Shown one piece after another: positions 36,336-45,992 of a stretch of DNA of 64,000 bases. The notes under the pieces were generated by a model. The model was not told the origin of the DNA. It did not search any database and worked only from the letters and a program-made list of their open reading frames with translations. Both the position numbers and the translations under genes were made by a program. The stretch is from Planctomycetales bacterium (GTDB taxonomy: Bacteria; Planctomycetota; Planctomycetia; Planctomycetales; Planctomycetaceae). The DNA is taken from NCBI GenBank assembly GCA_028285345.1, contig JANQPT010000017.1, positions 186,001 to 250,000 on the forward strand, given 5' to 3'. Position 1 is the stretch's first letter, and every line of letters begins with the position of its first letter.

Positions 36336-39300
36336 TTATCGGATGGTCACAAAATCGTTGTGGTTCAAAAGTGCGCGCACGATGCTCTCGCGGCCCCCCA
36401 CGTGTGGATCTTTGCTGCCGGAGCCTGAGAGAATCTCGACTTGTTGCTTCAGCGCATCAAGGCACAACTGATGTTCCTCTTCGGTCGGTTTCCGTGAGAG
36501 AATCCGCTGAAACATGGCCGTCACAAATTGCGCGTCGCTCGAATCGGCCTGATCCGATTTACCCCAAGATACGACGATCTTCGCCCCAACCTGATGCACG
36601 AGATCGCTGTTGGTGAGTGCTAATGCCTGTTGCGGCACGATGCTTCGCGTGCGGCGGTAGCAATCGAGCGGATCGGGCGGGTCGAACAGCGCGCTCAGTT
36701 CGCTGGCGCCGCCGTCCTCGGGATAGACCTCATAATACAGACTTCGGCGATACGTCGTCAGAGCATCTTTGTTTTCCAGTGGTGGGCCGCCGGTTTTGAG
36801 ATCCAGCATGCCGCCGCAGTACAGCAAACTGTCCCGGACGACTTCCGCTTCCATGCGGCCGGAGTTCATCCGCCACAGAAACTTGTTTTCAGGATCGGCC
36901 GCGGCGTTGCCGCTCTCGCCTCCGACCGTCGTGGCACGTCGATACGTTTGGCTGGTGACGATCAGACGGTGAATGTGCTTCATACTCCAGCCCGACTCCA
37001 TCAATTCGACCGCCAGCCAATCCAAAAGCTCCGCGTGAGTGGGACGGGAGCCGTTGCGGCCGAAATCGTACATACTGGTGACGATCGGCGCATGAAAGTG
37101 TCGCATCCAAATGTGATTGACGGCGACCCGGGCGGTGAGTGGATTGTCGTCGCGCGTAATCCACTGTGCCAGCGCCCGCCTGCGGCCGGTACTGGTATTG
37201 GGGTACATCGGGCTCAAGGGCGAATACTCGGCCGCTGACTCGTCCACCTTCGCCGCGCGGGCCTTCTCCAGTGCTAAACCGGAGGCCTTCCATTGTTTGC
37301 GGGCGGACTCGAGCTCCTTGGCCCGTTTGGGAGCATCGGCCGGTTTGGCTTCGGCGATTGCCAAGGCGAGTTCAGCCGCCGATTGCTCTGCTTCCTTTTG
37401 ATGCAGCGATGCTGATTGCACGGCCAGGGCGGCGGCGGCGGCCAATTCCGTTGCTTGAGCGTTATCTGATTCTTCAAACTTGGCGCGATCCGCCGCAATG
37501 CGGGCCTCGACGCTCGCCAACTCTGCCCGCGCCGCCGCGAGCCGGGACTCGGCCGATTTGTGCCGCAAGTCCGGAATCCGAGCCACGCGCTGCGCGGTTT
37601 CCAATTGTTGCTTCAACCCAAGTAGGAGAGAATCTCCGAACGTCGCCGCCAGCCGTGAGGTCGCGGGTGCGGTACTAAACCGCGACCCCTCCCAGCCGCC
37701 CAGCCCGATTACATCGCGCCCCTCCGGATACACCGGCGGTTCGAAGTCAAAATGAGTGAGGACTTCCAAGCTTGCGACGCCAGCTGAAGTCTTTCCGGCG
37801 GGACTCCGCAGCACAAGTTCGTCAACAGCAGCCGCACTGCCCGTTCGTGCATCAAAGGTGACCGCTTTCGTCTGATCGCCGACGGGATTCCACCCATTCA
37901 GCGCTACTTCCACTGAGTCCACGAGTACGGCTTCGTCGGACAAACAGCGCACCGTGAGCCGACAGCGATCCTGGCCGGTTTGCAGCACTAGCCGCACTTG
38001 GAAGCGGTTTTGCCCCGCTGCAAAGTCATAACGTCCCACGTCGAACTCGGTGGTCGTCCCGGGCTGATAGGAAACGATCCGTCCTTGCTCAAAGGCGACC
38101 ATTGATGCCGTCAGGCCTTTATCGACATCCTTCACCAATTGAAAATTAAAGTGCGCATCGGCCGCCAGGAGCAGCTGGAATTCGATACTGATTCCGTCGG
38201 GAAGGGCTTTTAGTTCCGCCAGCCGGTTTAGCACGATTCGCCTTCCCTGTGTCGCATCGAAAACTAGCGATTGATTGCCGGAGATCGCCGCGCTGCGCGC
38301 TTTCTCGTTCGATTTTTCCAGCGCTGCATTATATGCGGCTTGTGCCCCGGCCAGTTGTTCCTGTGCAGATGCCGGAACTTCGCTCGGCATCTTGTCGACC
38401 TCAGCCAGTTTCGACTCCGCCGCTGAAATCACACTCCGTGCATCGGCCACGACCGACTCTTGAATCGCCGGAGAGAGGCCGGGATAGAATGCCCGCGGCG
38501 GTAAATCGATCGCTTCGATTTTGGGCTGGGTTTCCGTCAAAAACTCCGGCACTCCCGGGGGCATCGATCCCCGTTCTTTGTCCCGATTGCGTTCGTCACC
38601 GCCGGTGTAAAACCAAGTGGGAGCCTCCGGAGCCTTATCGAACACCCGTACGGCGCCAAGCCGCTGGATCTTTCTCAGCACGCTGTACTCGTAGTCTTGA
38701 AACGTCCCCGGATCCGCTTCACCCGGTACGCGGTCCTGCCGAATGTACATCGGCTCGAAGTACGCCCGCAGTTGGAAATATTTATCCTGCGTGATGGGAT
38801 CGTATTTGTGATCGTGGCAGTGCGCGCAGTTAAACGTCAGCCCCAAAAACGCCTTGCCGGTGTGTTCGACCGTGTTGCGCATCCAGTCATTGGGGTTGAG
38901 CGCATACCAATTTCGAATCAAATAGCCCGTAGCAACGGCCGCGTCAGCGTCTTCGGGACAGATTTCGTCGGCGGCCAACATTTCTTGGAGCATGCGGTCG
39001 TAGCCTTTATCCTCATTCAGCGACCGCACGATCCAGTCCCGCCAGCGCCAAACTTGCGGCGCGCTGTTCCAGACGTCCGGCACATGCCGGCGGCCATACC
39101 AGTCGCTATAGCGCCAAACGTCCATCCAATGTCTCGCCCACCGCTCGCCGTGACGAGGCGATTTTAGCAAACGATCGACGACGCGCTCGTACGCGTCCGG
39201 GGATTTGTCGGCTAGAAACGCATTTAACTCTTCGCGCGTCGGCGGGATTCCAACCAGATTGAGATATACACGCCGCAACAACACGTGTTTCGGAGCCGCC

Positions 39301-39824
39301 TCCACCAGGTTCAGCTCGTGCTCAGCCAATTTGCGCGCGACGAAAGCGTCGATCGGGTTCGCAATGTCCTTGGCGGCGACTTTCGGAACAGCGGGCCGCC
39401 GAGGCGGGCGAAACGCCCAGTGGTCTCGCGGATCGGCTTCCGGCTGTTCGTTTTTGGGCGAAACTGCACCCTGTGCGATCCACAGCTTGAGTGTCTCAAT
39501 CTGCTCCGCAGTCAACGACTCTCCTTCGGGCGGCATCCGCTCGACTTCGTCTTCGGATGAGACGCGTTCGATGAGCAAACTCTCCTGCGGATTCTTGGCG
39601 ACGACCGCCGCACCACTATCGCCCCCCTCTCGGATCAATTGTCCCGTGTCCAATCGCAGTCCCGATTCCTGCTTGAGCGCTCCATGGCAGGCGAAGCATC
39701 GCTCTTTGAGGATGACCTTAACTTGCTTCTCGTAGTCCACCGGACCGTCAGCAAACGCGATGTTACTCCCGCACCACGTAAGCAATATTGCGCAAAGTTG
39801 CGTGACGCGAGAGTTCCGACTCAT
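36336..39824 (-). CDS. DUF1549/DUF1553 protein with planctomycete cytochrome c (PSD1) domain
   Basis: A 1162-residue secreted protein. Order of parts: a signal peptide ending near FADG (about residue 27); a PSCyt1 heme domain with CFACHG (about 43-47) and RMPPEGESLTAEQIETLKLWI; DUF1549 (about 160-370) ending in NCAHCHDHKYDPITQ, a second CxxCH; a long middle region (about 450-890) with coiled-coil and probably a lectin-like beta domain; then DUF1553 (about 900-1162: RRALAQWITRDDNPLTARVAVNHIW, YRRSLYYEVYPEDGG). Paired with the DUF1501 gene 51 bases downstream. Probably a periplasmic redox or binding protein in the planctomycete carbohydrate machinery; activity not known. Confidence 0.92.
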   Translation of the reverse strand: MSRNSRVTQLCAILLTWCGSNIAFADGPVDYEKQVKVILKERCFACHGALKQESGLRLDTGQLIREGGDSGAAVVAKNPQESLLIERVSSEDEVERMPPEGESLTAEQIETLKLWIAQGAVSPKNEQPEADPRDHWAFRPPRRPAVPKVAAKDIANPIDAFVARKLAEHELNLVEAAPKHVLLRRVYLNLVGIPPTREELNAFLADKSPDAYERVVDRLLKSPRHGERWARHWMDVWRYSDWYGRRHVPDVWNSAPQVWRWRDWIVRSLNEDKGYDRMLQEMLAADEICPEDADAAVATGYLIRNWYALNPNDWMRNTVEHTGKAFLGLTFNCAHCHDHKYDPITQDKYFQLRAYFEPMYIRQDRVPGEADPGTFQDYEYSVLRKIQRLGAVRVFDKAPEAPTWFYTGGDERNRDKERGSMPPGVPEFLTETQPKIEAIDLPPRAFYPGLSPAIQESVVADARSVISAAESKLAEVDKMPSEVPASAQEQLAGAQAAYNAALEKSNEKARSAAISGNQSLVFDATQGRRIVLNRLAELKALPDGISIEFQLLLAADAHFNFQLVKDVDKGLTASMVAFEQGRIVSYQPGTTTEFDVGRYDFAAGQNRFQVRLVLQTGQDRCRLTVRCLSDEAVLVDSVEVALNGWNPVGDQTKAVTFDARTGSAAAVDELVLRSPAGKTSAGVASLEVLTHFDFEPPVYPEGRDVIGLGGWEGSRFSTAPATSRLAATFGDSLLLGLKQQLETAQRVARIPDLRHKSAESRLAAARAELASVEARIAADRAKFEESDNAQATELAAAAALAVQSASLHQKEAEQSAAELALAIAEAKPADAPKRAKELESARKQWKASGLALEKARAAKVDESAAEYSPLSPMYPNTSTGRRRALAQWITRDDNPLTARVAVNHIWMRHFHAPIVTSMYDFGRNGSRPTHAELLDWLAVELMESGWSMKHIHRLIVTSQTYRRATTVGGESGNAAADPENKFLWRMNSGRMEAEVVRDSLLYCGGMLDLKTGGPPLENKDALTTYRRSLYYEVYPEDGGASELSALFDPPDPLDCYRRTRSIVPQQALALTNSDLVHQVGAKIVVSWGKSDQADSSDAQFVTAMFQRILSRKPTEEEHQLCLDALKQQVEILSGSGSKDPHVGGRESIVRALLNHNDFVTIR

Positions 39825-40335
39825 CGAATGCCTAGCTTAGATGACTTTCGGGTAATGCAGGTCGCAGCCAATGAAATCCATCGACCAATATTGATATGTT
39901 AGCCCAGCGGGAGGTCAAATTTCAATTGCGATCGACTGCCGGCAACGAAACGCCGGCGCAGTGCTTGGGTGCCAACCACAGGCGAGATTGCCGTGGTCAC
40001 GCCAGTGTGGGGGGAGTCTGATAAGCCATTGATCGCTTCATCGATACACCGATCGTGCACTTGACTCGTTGGGGAGGCGTCGAACTGCCGATCCATTGCC
40101 GGCCTCACAAATGCCGTGATTGATACTATTGACCCGTCGACACTGCGTTGATAGTTTAGCATGAAACTTTGTCTTCTCTGAAAACAAATGTTGGCTATGA
40201 CAGCCCCTCCTGGTCGGATCACTCTGCGCCGCGAGGGGCGTTTTTGTTTTGTGGGAGTCAATCCGGCCCACAGGAGCACCTGATCGGACTCCCTTATCCC
40301 CAAACACTTCACTAAATCGACAACGAGGGTCACAC
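39825..40335. other. Divergent regulatory region upstream of the Rieske operon
   Basis: About 510 bases between divergent genes. It contains a strong hairpin at 39975-39997 (ACCAC-A-GGC / GCC-GTGGT) and the terminator-like structure at 40203-40247. I see no gene with a credible ribosome-binding site. A leader RNA or small RNA is possible. Confidence 0.5.
40203..40247 (+). terminator. Intrinsic terminator-like hairpin in the leader of the Rieske gene
   Basis: GCCCCTC (40203-40209) pairs with GAGGGGC (40233-40239) and is followed at once by GTTTTTGTTTT. This is a Rho-independent terminator in form on the plus strand, yet no gene ends upstream of it on that strand and the Rieske start codon lies about 90 bases further on. 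It could be an attenuator or the end of a small RNA. Confidence 0.6.
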
Positions 40336-40818
40336 GTGGCTGAACAGCATGCCGCGCAGTCGAACGAGAACACCGACCGGCGGAACTTCCTGTCTTGGTG
40401 TGTAATGTTCGGCGGATTGCTGAGCGGATATGGGCTATTTGCCTACAACGCCGTTCGCTTTTTGCTGGGTGCAGGGCCTGAATCGGCTTCGTGGTTTTTT
40501 GTTGCGGACTTGGCTGGGTTCGGCGTGGGCAAATCACTTGATTTCCGTTCGCCCGACGGCCAAAACATCGTGGTCACTCGCTTATCAGACGAGGATTTCA
40601 TCGCTCTTTCCAGCGTTTGCCCGCATCTCGGCTGCCGGGTTCACTGGGAAGCGCAGAACGATCGTTTTTTCTGCCCCTGTCACAACGGCGCATTTGACGC
40701 CACCGGCAAACCGACGGCGGGTCCGCCCGCGGATGCCAATCAAATCTTGGCCCAGTATCCTTTGAAAATTGAGAACGGCCTCGTGTTTATCGAGCTTTCC
40801 TCAAATTCCCTGACCTGA
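40336..40818 (+). CDS. Rieske 2Fe-2S protein of a cytochrome b complex
   Basis: A 160-residue Rieske protein. Seen: a twin-arginine-like start (DRRNFLSW), a membrane anchor (about 20-45: CVMFGGLLSGYGLFAY), and the cluster-binding loops CPHLGC and CPCHNG, whose two Cys and two His hold the 2Fe-2S centre. It would move electrons from quinol to a cytochrome c-type acceptor. GTG 40336 has GAGG seven bases upstream and starts VAEQHAAQS; the frame is open further upstream but through the terminator-like region. It leads an operon with cytochrome b (77 bases on) and an octaheme cytochrome. Confidence 0.93.
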   Translation: MAEQHAAQSNENTDRRNFLSWCVMFGGLLSGYGLFAYNAVRFLLGAGPESASWFFVADLAGFGVGKSLDFRSPDGQNIVVTRLSDEDFIALSSVCPHLGCRVHWEAQNDRFFCPCHNGAFDATGKPTAGPPADANQILAQYPLKIENGLVFIELSSNSLT

Positions 40819-40894
40819 AATCAAATGGTTAGCATGTGGAACCAATTCATGTGATCGACCACCGCAATGAGAGCTGCAGCGAGACAAGCAACCC

Positions 40895-41944
40895 ATGAAT
40901 GCCGTTAAGAATTGGTTCAGCGAACGCCTACCCATCTCGCAGGCCCAACTTGCTGAGCTGACAAACGAGCCGGTCCCGAATCACCTCAAACGATGGTGGT
41001 TCTGCCTGGGCGGAACTCCGGCGTATCTGTTCGTCGTACAGATCGTCACCGGCATTCTGCTGGCGTTCTATTATCAGCCTTCGCCAACAACCGCTTATGA
41101 GTCGGTTGAGAACATTACGACTCACATCCCCTACGGCTGGTACTTTCGCAGTGTTCACAAATGGGCGGCGACCCTGATGATCGCTTCGGTCATTCTGCAT
41201 CAAATGCGAGTCTATTTTACAGGCGCCTACCGCAAACCGCGCGAAATCAACTGGATGATCGGCATGTGCCTGCTGATCTGCACGCTGCTCGTCGGCTTCA
41301 CCGGGTACAGTCTGGTCTACGAGCAATTGAGTTACTGGGGGGCAACCGTCGCGGCAAACATCAGCGATACCGTTCCTGTGTTGGGAAGTTATGCCAAACA
41401 AATGTTGCTCGGCGGCGAAAGCTACAATCAAAACACACTCTCCCGACTTTACGTGCTGCACGCGGCTGTGCTGCCGGCCACAATCGTGTTTTTGCTGATG
41501 ATTCACATCGGCATCCTCCGGCTGCAGGGAGTTACCGAATTCGAATTTGAAGATGAACCTCCCGGCGCTCCCAAGCAGTTCAGCTTCTTTCCAGACCACT
41601 TTTACACCGAACTGGTCATCGGGCTGACCTTGATGATTTTGCTGAGCACGCTTGCCACCGTGCTTCCCGCGACGCTGGGGCCGCCGGCGGATCCCAATGT
41701 CACTCCCGAGATCATCAAGCCGGAATGGTTTTTCTACGCTTCGTTTCGGTGGCTCAAATTGTTTTCCGGCACCGCAGCGGTCCTCAGCATGGGGTTCATT
41801 GTATTCATCATGTTCGTTTGGCCGTTCATCGACAATTGGATTCGCAAACGGACCCGATTTGCGGAGGCCAGCGTTTGGATCGGCATCGTCGGGGCCTTGA
41901 CGATGATTGGTCTCACCGTTTGGGAGGCCGCGGTGGCTCACTAG
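40895..41944 (+). CDS. Cytochrome b, b6-type core fused to subunit-IV-like part
   Basis: A 349-residue membrane protein that combines the four heme-binding helices with a C-terminal subunit-IV-like part. Heme ligands: His88 and His102 (SVHKW, LHQMR), His189 and His204 (VLHAAV, MIHIG). The 15-residue step between the second pair is the b6 spacing rather than the 14 of bc1. Cys37 in RWWFCLGGTP lies where cytochrome b6 has the cysteine that binds the extra heme c(n). The quinol-site motif is PEWFF instead of PEWY. About eight helices. It lies between the Rieske and octaheme cytochrome genes, with no cytochrome c1 or f gene. Confidence 0.93.
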   Translation: MNAVKNWFSERLPISQAQLAELTNEPVPNHLKRWWFCLGGTPAYLFVVQIVTGILLAFYYQPSPTTAYESVENITTHIPYGWYFRSVHKWAATLMIASVILHQMRVYFTGAYRKPREINWMIGMCLLICTLLVGFTGYSLVYEQLSYWGATVAANISDTVPVLGSYAKQMLLGGESYNQNTLSRLYVLHAAVLPATIVFLLMIHIGILRLQGVTEFEFEDEPPGAPKQFSFFPDHFYTELVIGLTLMILLSTLATVLPATLGPPADPNVTPEIIKPEWFFYASFRWLKLFSGTAAVLSMGFIVFIMFVWPFIDNWIRKRTRFAEASVWIGIVGALTMIGLTVWEAAVAH

Positions 41945-42110
41945 CACTGGTTTCAAACTCTACTTTCATATCTCGCAAACTCAGTTAGGCACGAATCCCG
42001 ATCAGATGGAGCCGGTTTTCAAAACCGGATTCAACAAAGGTTTTCATCTCCGAACAAAAACCAAACAGATGCGCCCTCCGCCGTAATCCTGCGCAGGACG
42101 CATCGCAAGA

Positions 42111-43754
42111 ATGGGATTGACCGCTCAGGAAAGACAGCAGCACATGACACTTAAAACAAAGCAATTCATCATCGGACTGCTCGGCATCACGTTTTTGGCC
42201 TCTTTGGTTTTCGTGCAATGGACCGAAGTGATTCGCAAAGAACAGGAAGCCGGCCGTGCCACTGCTCACGTCTCCGTCCCGGAGTCGTCACGCCGGTGCG
42301 TCGAGTGTCACGGCCAGTCCGTGCAATCTCCCGGAATCGTCGATCACTGGAAAGGGAGCACACACGCCGCCAAAGGGGTCGGGTGCGTCGAATGCCACAT
42401 TGCAGAAAGCGGAGACGTCGACGGGTTTGATCATTACGGTGTCCATATCGCCACAGTCGTAACCCCCAAGGATTGCTCCCGCTGCCATCAAAAGGAATAC
42501 ACGGAATTCGCGCATAGCCATCATGCCAAGGGGGGAAACATCTTGGCGTCGTTGGACAATTTTCTCGCTGAAACTGTGGAAGGCTCGCGCGTCCCGTTTG
42601 ATCCACACTCGAAATCGCCCGGGATGACCGATCCGAAAGTCAATGGAATGGCCAGCGCGATCGTCGGCTGTTTGCAGTGCCATGGGTCGAAGGTCGCCCT
42701 GGTCGCCGACGACGGCAGTCAAATCACCGTCGACGATCTGCAGCCCGATGAAAACGGCCAACCGACCAATCAAGACATCCTTGCCAAAATCGTCCGCAAC
42801 GACAACGGGCAACCTCAGTTTCACACCGCGACCTGGCCCAACACCGGCATCGGACGCATCAACCTCGACGGCTCACTCGGATCGTGCTCCGCATGCCACA
42901 GCCGGCATGACTTTTCGCCGCGCCGCGCCCGCCGGCCGGAGAACTGCGGAAAGTGCCACCTCGGTCCTGACCATCCTCAAAAAGAAATCTATGAGGAATC
43001 AAAGCACGGCGTCGCGTACCGGGACCTGCAGGAACACATGAATCTGGATGCGAAAGAATGGGTGCTGGGCAAGGACTATACACAGGCTCCAACCTGCGCG
43101 ACGTGCCACATGTCGGCGCACTCGCGGAAGGATCCCACAGGCCAATCGACCGACGGACAAGTCACTCACGATCCGGGACGGAGGATATCTTGGACCAATC
43201 GTCCGCCGGTCAGTCTCCCCATGGATACCGACGCCGACGGCAAGGTCGTCAAGGAAACTGATCCGCAAAAGCGGCGGGACCTGGTCGCCGACACCGCGAC
43301 GGATAAGCGTAACCGCATGAAACAGGTCTGCCTGCACTGCCACACGCCGAACTATGTCGACGGGTTTTACAAGCAGTACGACGACTTCGTGCACCTCTAC
43401 AACGAGAAGTTCGCCAAACCGGGCAAAGCGATTATGGCCGCTCTCAAAGAGCAAGAATTGATCACCAAACCCGATTTCGACGAGGAGATCGAATGGACGT
43501 GGTTCTATCTGTGGCACCACGAAGGGCGCCGGGCGCGGCATGGCGCGTCGATGATGGCGCCGGATTACGCCCATTGGCACGGTATGTACGAAGTCGCCGA
43601 GCGGTTCTATGTGGAGTTGATTCCTCAAGCGCGGGAGATCACCGAACACGCCGAAGCAGAGGGCAAGACCGAACAAGCCCAGGCCGTGAATCAACTCATC
43701 GACGAGATCCTCGCCCGTCCGGAGCACCAATGGAAATCGGCCGCCAAGAAATAG
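42111..43754 (+). CDS. Octaheme c-type cytochrome of the hydroxylamine-oxidoreductase-like family
   Basis: A 547-residue cytochrome with one N-terminal membrane anchor (about 18-37) and eight CxxCH sites, first Cys at residues 63, 92, 122, 187, 259, 279, 329 and 407. The block NCGKCHLGPDHPQKEIYEESKHG is characteristic of HAO-related octaheme cytochromes, and the C-terminal MAPDYAHWHGMYEVAERFY also fits. No CxxCK site is present, which speaks against octaheme nitrite reductases with lysine-bound heme. Whether the tyrosine that cross-links the catalytic heme in true HAO exists cannot be settled. It probably receives electrons from the Rieske/cytochrome b pair upstream. An alternative ATG lies at 42144. 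Confidence 0.9.
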   Translation: MGLTAQERQQHMTLKTKQFIIGLLGITFLASLVFVQWTEVIRKEQEAGRATAHVSVPESSRRCVECHGQSVQSPGIVDHWKGSTHAAKGVGCVECHIAESGDVDGFDHYGVHIATVVTPKDCSRCHQKEYTEFAHSHHAKGGNILASLDNFLAETVEGSRVPFDPHSKSPGMTDPKVNGMASAIVGCLQCHGSKVALVADDGSQITVDDLQPDENGQPTNQDILAKIVRNDNGQPQFHTATWPNTGIGRINLDGSLGSCSACHSRHDFSPRRARRPENCGKCHLGPDHPQKEIYEESKHGVAYRDLQEHMNLDAKEWVLGKDYTQAPTCATCHMSAHSRKDPTGQSTDGQVTHDPGRRISWTNRPPVSLPMDTDADGKVVKETDPQKRRDLVADTATDKRNRMKQVCLHCHTPNYVDGFYKQYDDFVHLYNEKFAKPGKAIMAALKEQELITKPDFDEEIEWTWFYLWHHEGRRARHGASMMAPDYAHWHGMYEVAERFYVELIPQAREITEHAEAEGKTEQAQAVNQLIDEILARPEHQWKSAAKK

Positions 43755-43871
43755 CGGCCGGGCGGGTATTGATCGACCAATTCGTTGAACACGACGGCGC
43801 CTTGATTGCGAATGCTCTGCTATTCAATTGAGGCGACTGCGGAGGGCGACTGAAGCGGCGCACCGCCCAGT

Positions 43872-45716
43872 TCAGGTCGCGCCGTCTGATACCGCTGAAT
43901 CTTTCGGGATTCGATCGGGTCCAGCGGAGGTCGTTGCCGCTGAGGAAGTCGGAGGCGCTGCCGTAGGCAGCTTCTGGCCGTTCTCAGACGACTGACCGGC
44001 CCAGATGGTTTCCGATGTCGGCAGTGCGAACGGGATTTCTGCTTTCTCGAATTCTCGCATGAGCTGCAAGTTGATCTGCTCGCTAAATGCTAGAAACTCC
44101 CAGTACTCTGGAGGGTGGTACCAGTAAATGATCCGGAGATTCAGCGAATCACGGTTGTAGTCGGTGAAGAATATCCGCGGCGGGAAATCGGCCTGCTGAC
44201 CTTGATGGTCTTGCATGATGTCACGTGCAATCCGCAACGACTCCTCGACCTTCTCAGGCGGCGTGTCCAACGGAATGGCGATATCCATCACGCGGCGAAT
44301 GTGCAGGCGTCGCCCTATGTTTTCAATATCCAAACGTCCCATTTCCTCGTTGGGGATGACCGCCAAATGTCCGGTGAGCAGGCGGATTTTGGTTGAACGC
44401 AGACCAATTTCCTCGACGACGCCGTCGTACTCTTTGACCGATATCCGCTCGCCCACACGGTACGGCTTATCCAAAATGATCATCAGGCTGCCGAAGAGAT
44501 TCCGCAACATATCCTGAGCCCCCAACGCAACCGCCAGTCCGCCCACACCGGCACCGGCCAACAGCGTCGTCAGTGGAATGCCCAGATATTGTCCCCCCTC
44601 CAGAAAGATGATCAGCGCCGCGACCAGACTCGACGCCTTGCAGGCGAGACGAATGAATTGGGCGTCCACACCGCGGGGATGAATGTTGGGCTGGGCGATG
44701 ATGATTTCGGCAATTCGGCTACCGGCGCCGACAAGCACGACCAGTACTGTAAATAGAAAGACAAGATTGGCTGAGAACCGCGTCACCGTCAACGCGCGGC
44801 CGGAAATCACCAATTGCTGTTCAGCAAAACTCTTGACGATGATCGGCACCAGCATTGCGGCGATCGGCAGCGCCAGTGAAAAGCAGTAACGGATCAGATT
44901 CGCCTGTCGGCTCTGGCCGGTCTTCCAGCGACCCGCCCGATACGCTGCAAACATCACGGCCGCTGCGAGAAGAATGATCAGTGCCAAGCCCATCCACTGC
45001 CAGATCGCCTGTCCGTAGACGCGGGTCCGGATCCATTCGGGCAGGCTGTGTACAAACTTGCTCATCAACGGCGACTTCGGCTCGGAGAGGTACCACTCCA
45101 AAAACCCTTCCGACGCTCCCGGCTGATACGGGAGATGCTTGACGCGTTCGTAGAAGTCGTCGACTTTGTCGACCGTGGCGGCACTGAAGACGTAATTCCC
45201 CTGCCGAGGCCCTTCCTGGATTCGCTCGATGGTGATTTCCGTATTTGGAATCGTCCAATGCGTCAGCGGCGGCTTATCGCTGTCCTGTTCAATCTGCTCT
45301 AAGTCCGGAATCTCGTGCTCCAGCGGCAGTTCGATTCGATCTAGCACCTCTTTCAAGTACACTGCGGATTCACGCCCGGAGAATTGCCGCATATATTCCG
45401 GGACCTGACTCAAATCGAGGCAGTACAGTATCTGGTGTGTCACATAATCAACGCTGCGTTCATCACTAGTTGTGCGGCCATGATCGCGGATATAGCGAAA
45501 AGCTTTGTCGCACGCACTGCGAAACGAGTTGAGCGTCGCCCGTGGGCTGGAGGTATCGGCCGGTTGCAGCGGGTGGTGCGGACGATTCTCCTCGTCAGCG
45601 GACGCAATCGGCGCAGCGACCGCCCAGAAGAGCAATATCAGGCAGAGCGCCCCCATGCGGCCTGGGACTGAGGCGACCCGTCGACCGTGCGAATACGGGG
45701 GATGCCGATCAATCAT
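43872..45716 (-). CDS. MscS-family mechanosensitive ion channel
   Basis: A protein of about 614 residues: a signal sequence (MGALCLILLFWAVAAPIASA), a ~220-residue periplasmic region, about four or five membrane helices, and the MscS pore and beta domain: LLAGAGVGGLAVALGAQDMLRNLFGSLMIILDKPYRVGERI with its Gly/Ala-rich pore helix, then IGLRSTKIRLLTGHLAVIPNEEM. It would open under membrane tension to release solutes. The C-terminal ~40 residues are Ser/Ala/Pro-rich. The start is uncertain: ATGs at 45752, 45743, 45716 and 45656 are all in frame and none has an ideal ribosome-binding site. Confidence 0.9.
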   Translation of the reverse strand: MIDRHPPYSHGRRVASVPGRMGALCLILLFWAVAAPIASADEENRPHHPLQPADTSSPRATLNSFRSACDKAFRYIRDHGRTTSDERSVDYVTHQILYCLDLSQVPEYMRQFSGRESAVYLKEVLDRIELPLEHEIPDLEQIEQDSDKPPLTHWTIPNTEITIERIQEGPRQGNYVFSAATVDKVDDFYERVKHLPYQPGASEGFLEWYLSEPKSPLMSKFVHSLPEWIRTRVYGQAIWQWMGLALIILLAAAVMFAAYRAGRWKTGQSRQANLIRYCFSLALPIAAMLVPIIVKSFAEQQLVISGRALTVTRFSANLVFLFTVLVVLVGAGSRIAEIIIAQPNIHPRGVDAQFIRLACKASSLVAALIIFLEGGQYLGIPLTTLLAGAGVGGLAVALGAQDMLRNLFGSLMIILDKPYRVGERISVKEYDGVVEEIGLRSTKIRLLTGHLAVIPNEEMGRLDIENIGRRLHIRRVMDIAIPLDTPPEKVEESLRIARDIMQDHQGQQADFPPRIFFTDYNRDSLNLRIIYWYHPPEYWEFLAFSEQINLQLMREFEKAEIPFALPTSETIWAGQSSENGQKLPTAAPPTSSAATTSAGPDRIPKDSAVSDGAT

Positions 45717-45992
45717 TCCCTCGCGATTGTGTAAACTACGCATCAATTTCATGCTGTCGGCCACTCGCAACCCGGCTTCGACTGGCAAGGATATCGTTTC
45801 ATGATTGTGCTGTTCCCAATATACCAACTCCGCGCCGATCACGCGAAGCTCGACTCACACGCAGTGACCTCTCCGACTGCGACTTGTCAGTGTTGAGCTT
45901 CGTCCGTCATAATAGTGACGAACCGGACGGGGCGACTTCAACCAGGGCGTCCGACTCAAACAATTCGACTCCACCGCACCAGGGAAACATCT

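Noticed and set aside
39940..40040. Possible cobalamin-type riboswitch before the Rieske operon
   Set aside because: Some G/C-rich words recall it, but the conserved B12-box and pairing order are not met.
40928..41956. Open frame (342 residues) opposite cytochrome b
   Set aside because: Its antisense partner is a clear cytochrome b with all heme ligands; the minus-strand product has no recognisable motif.
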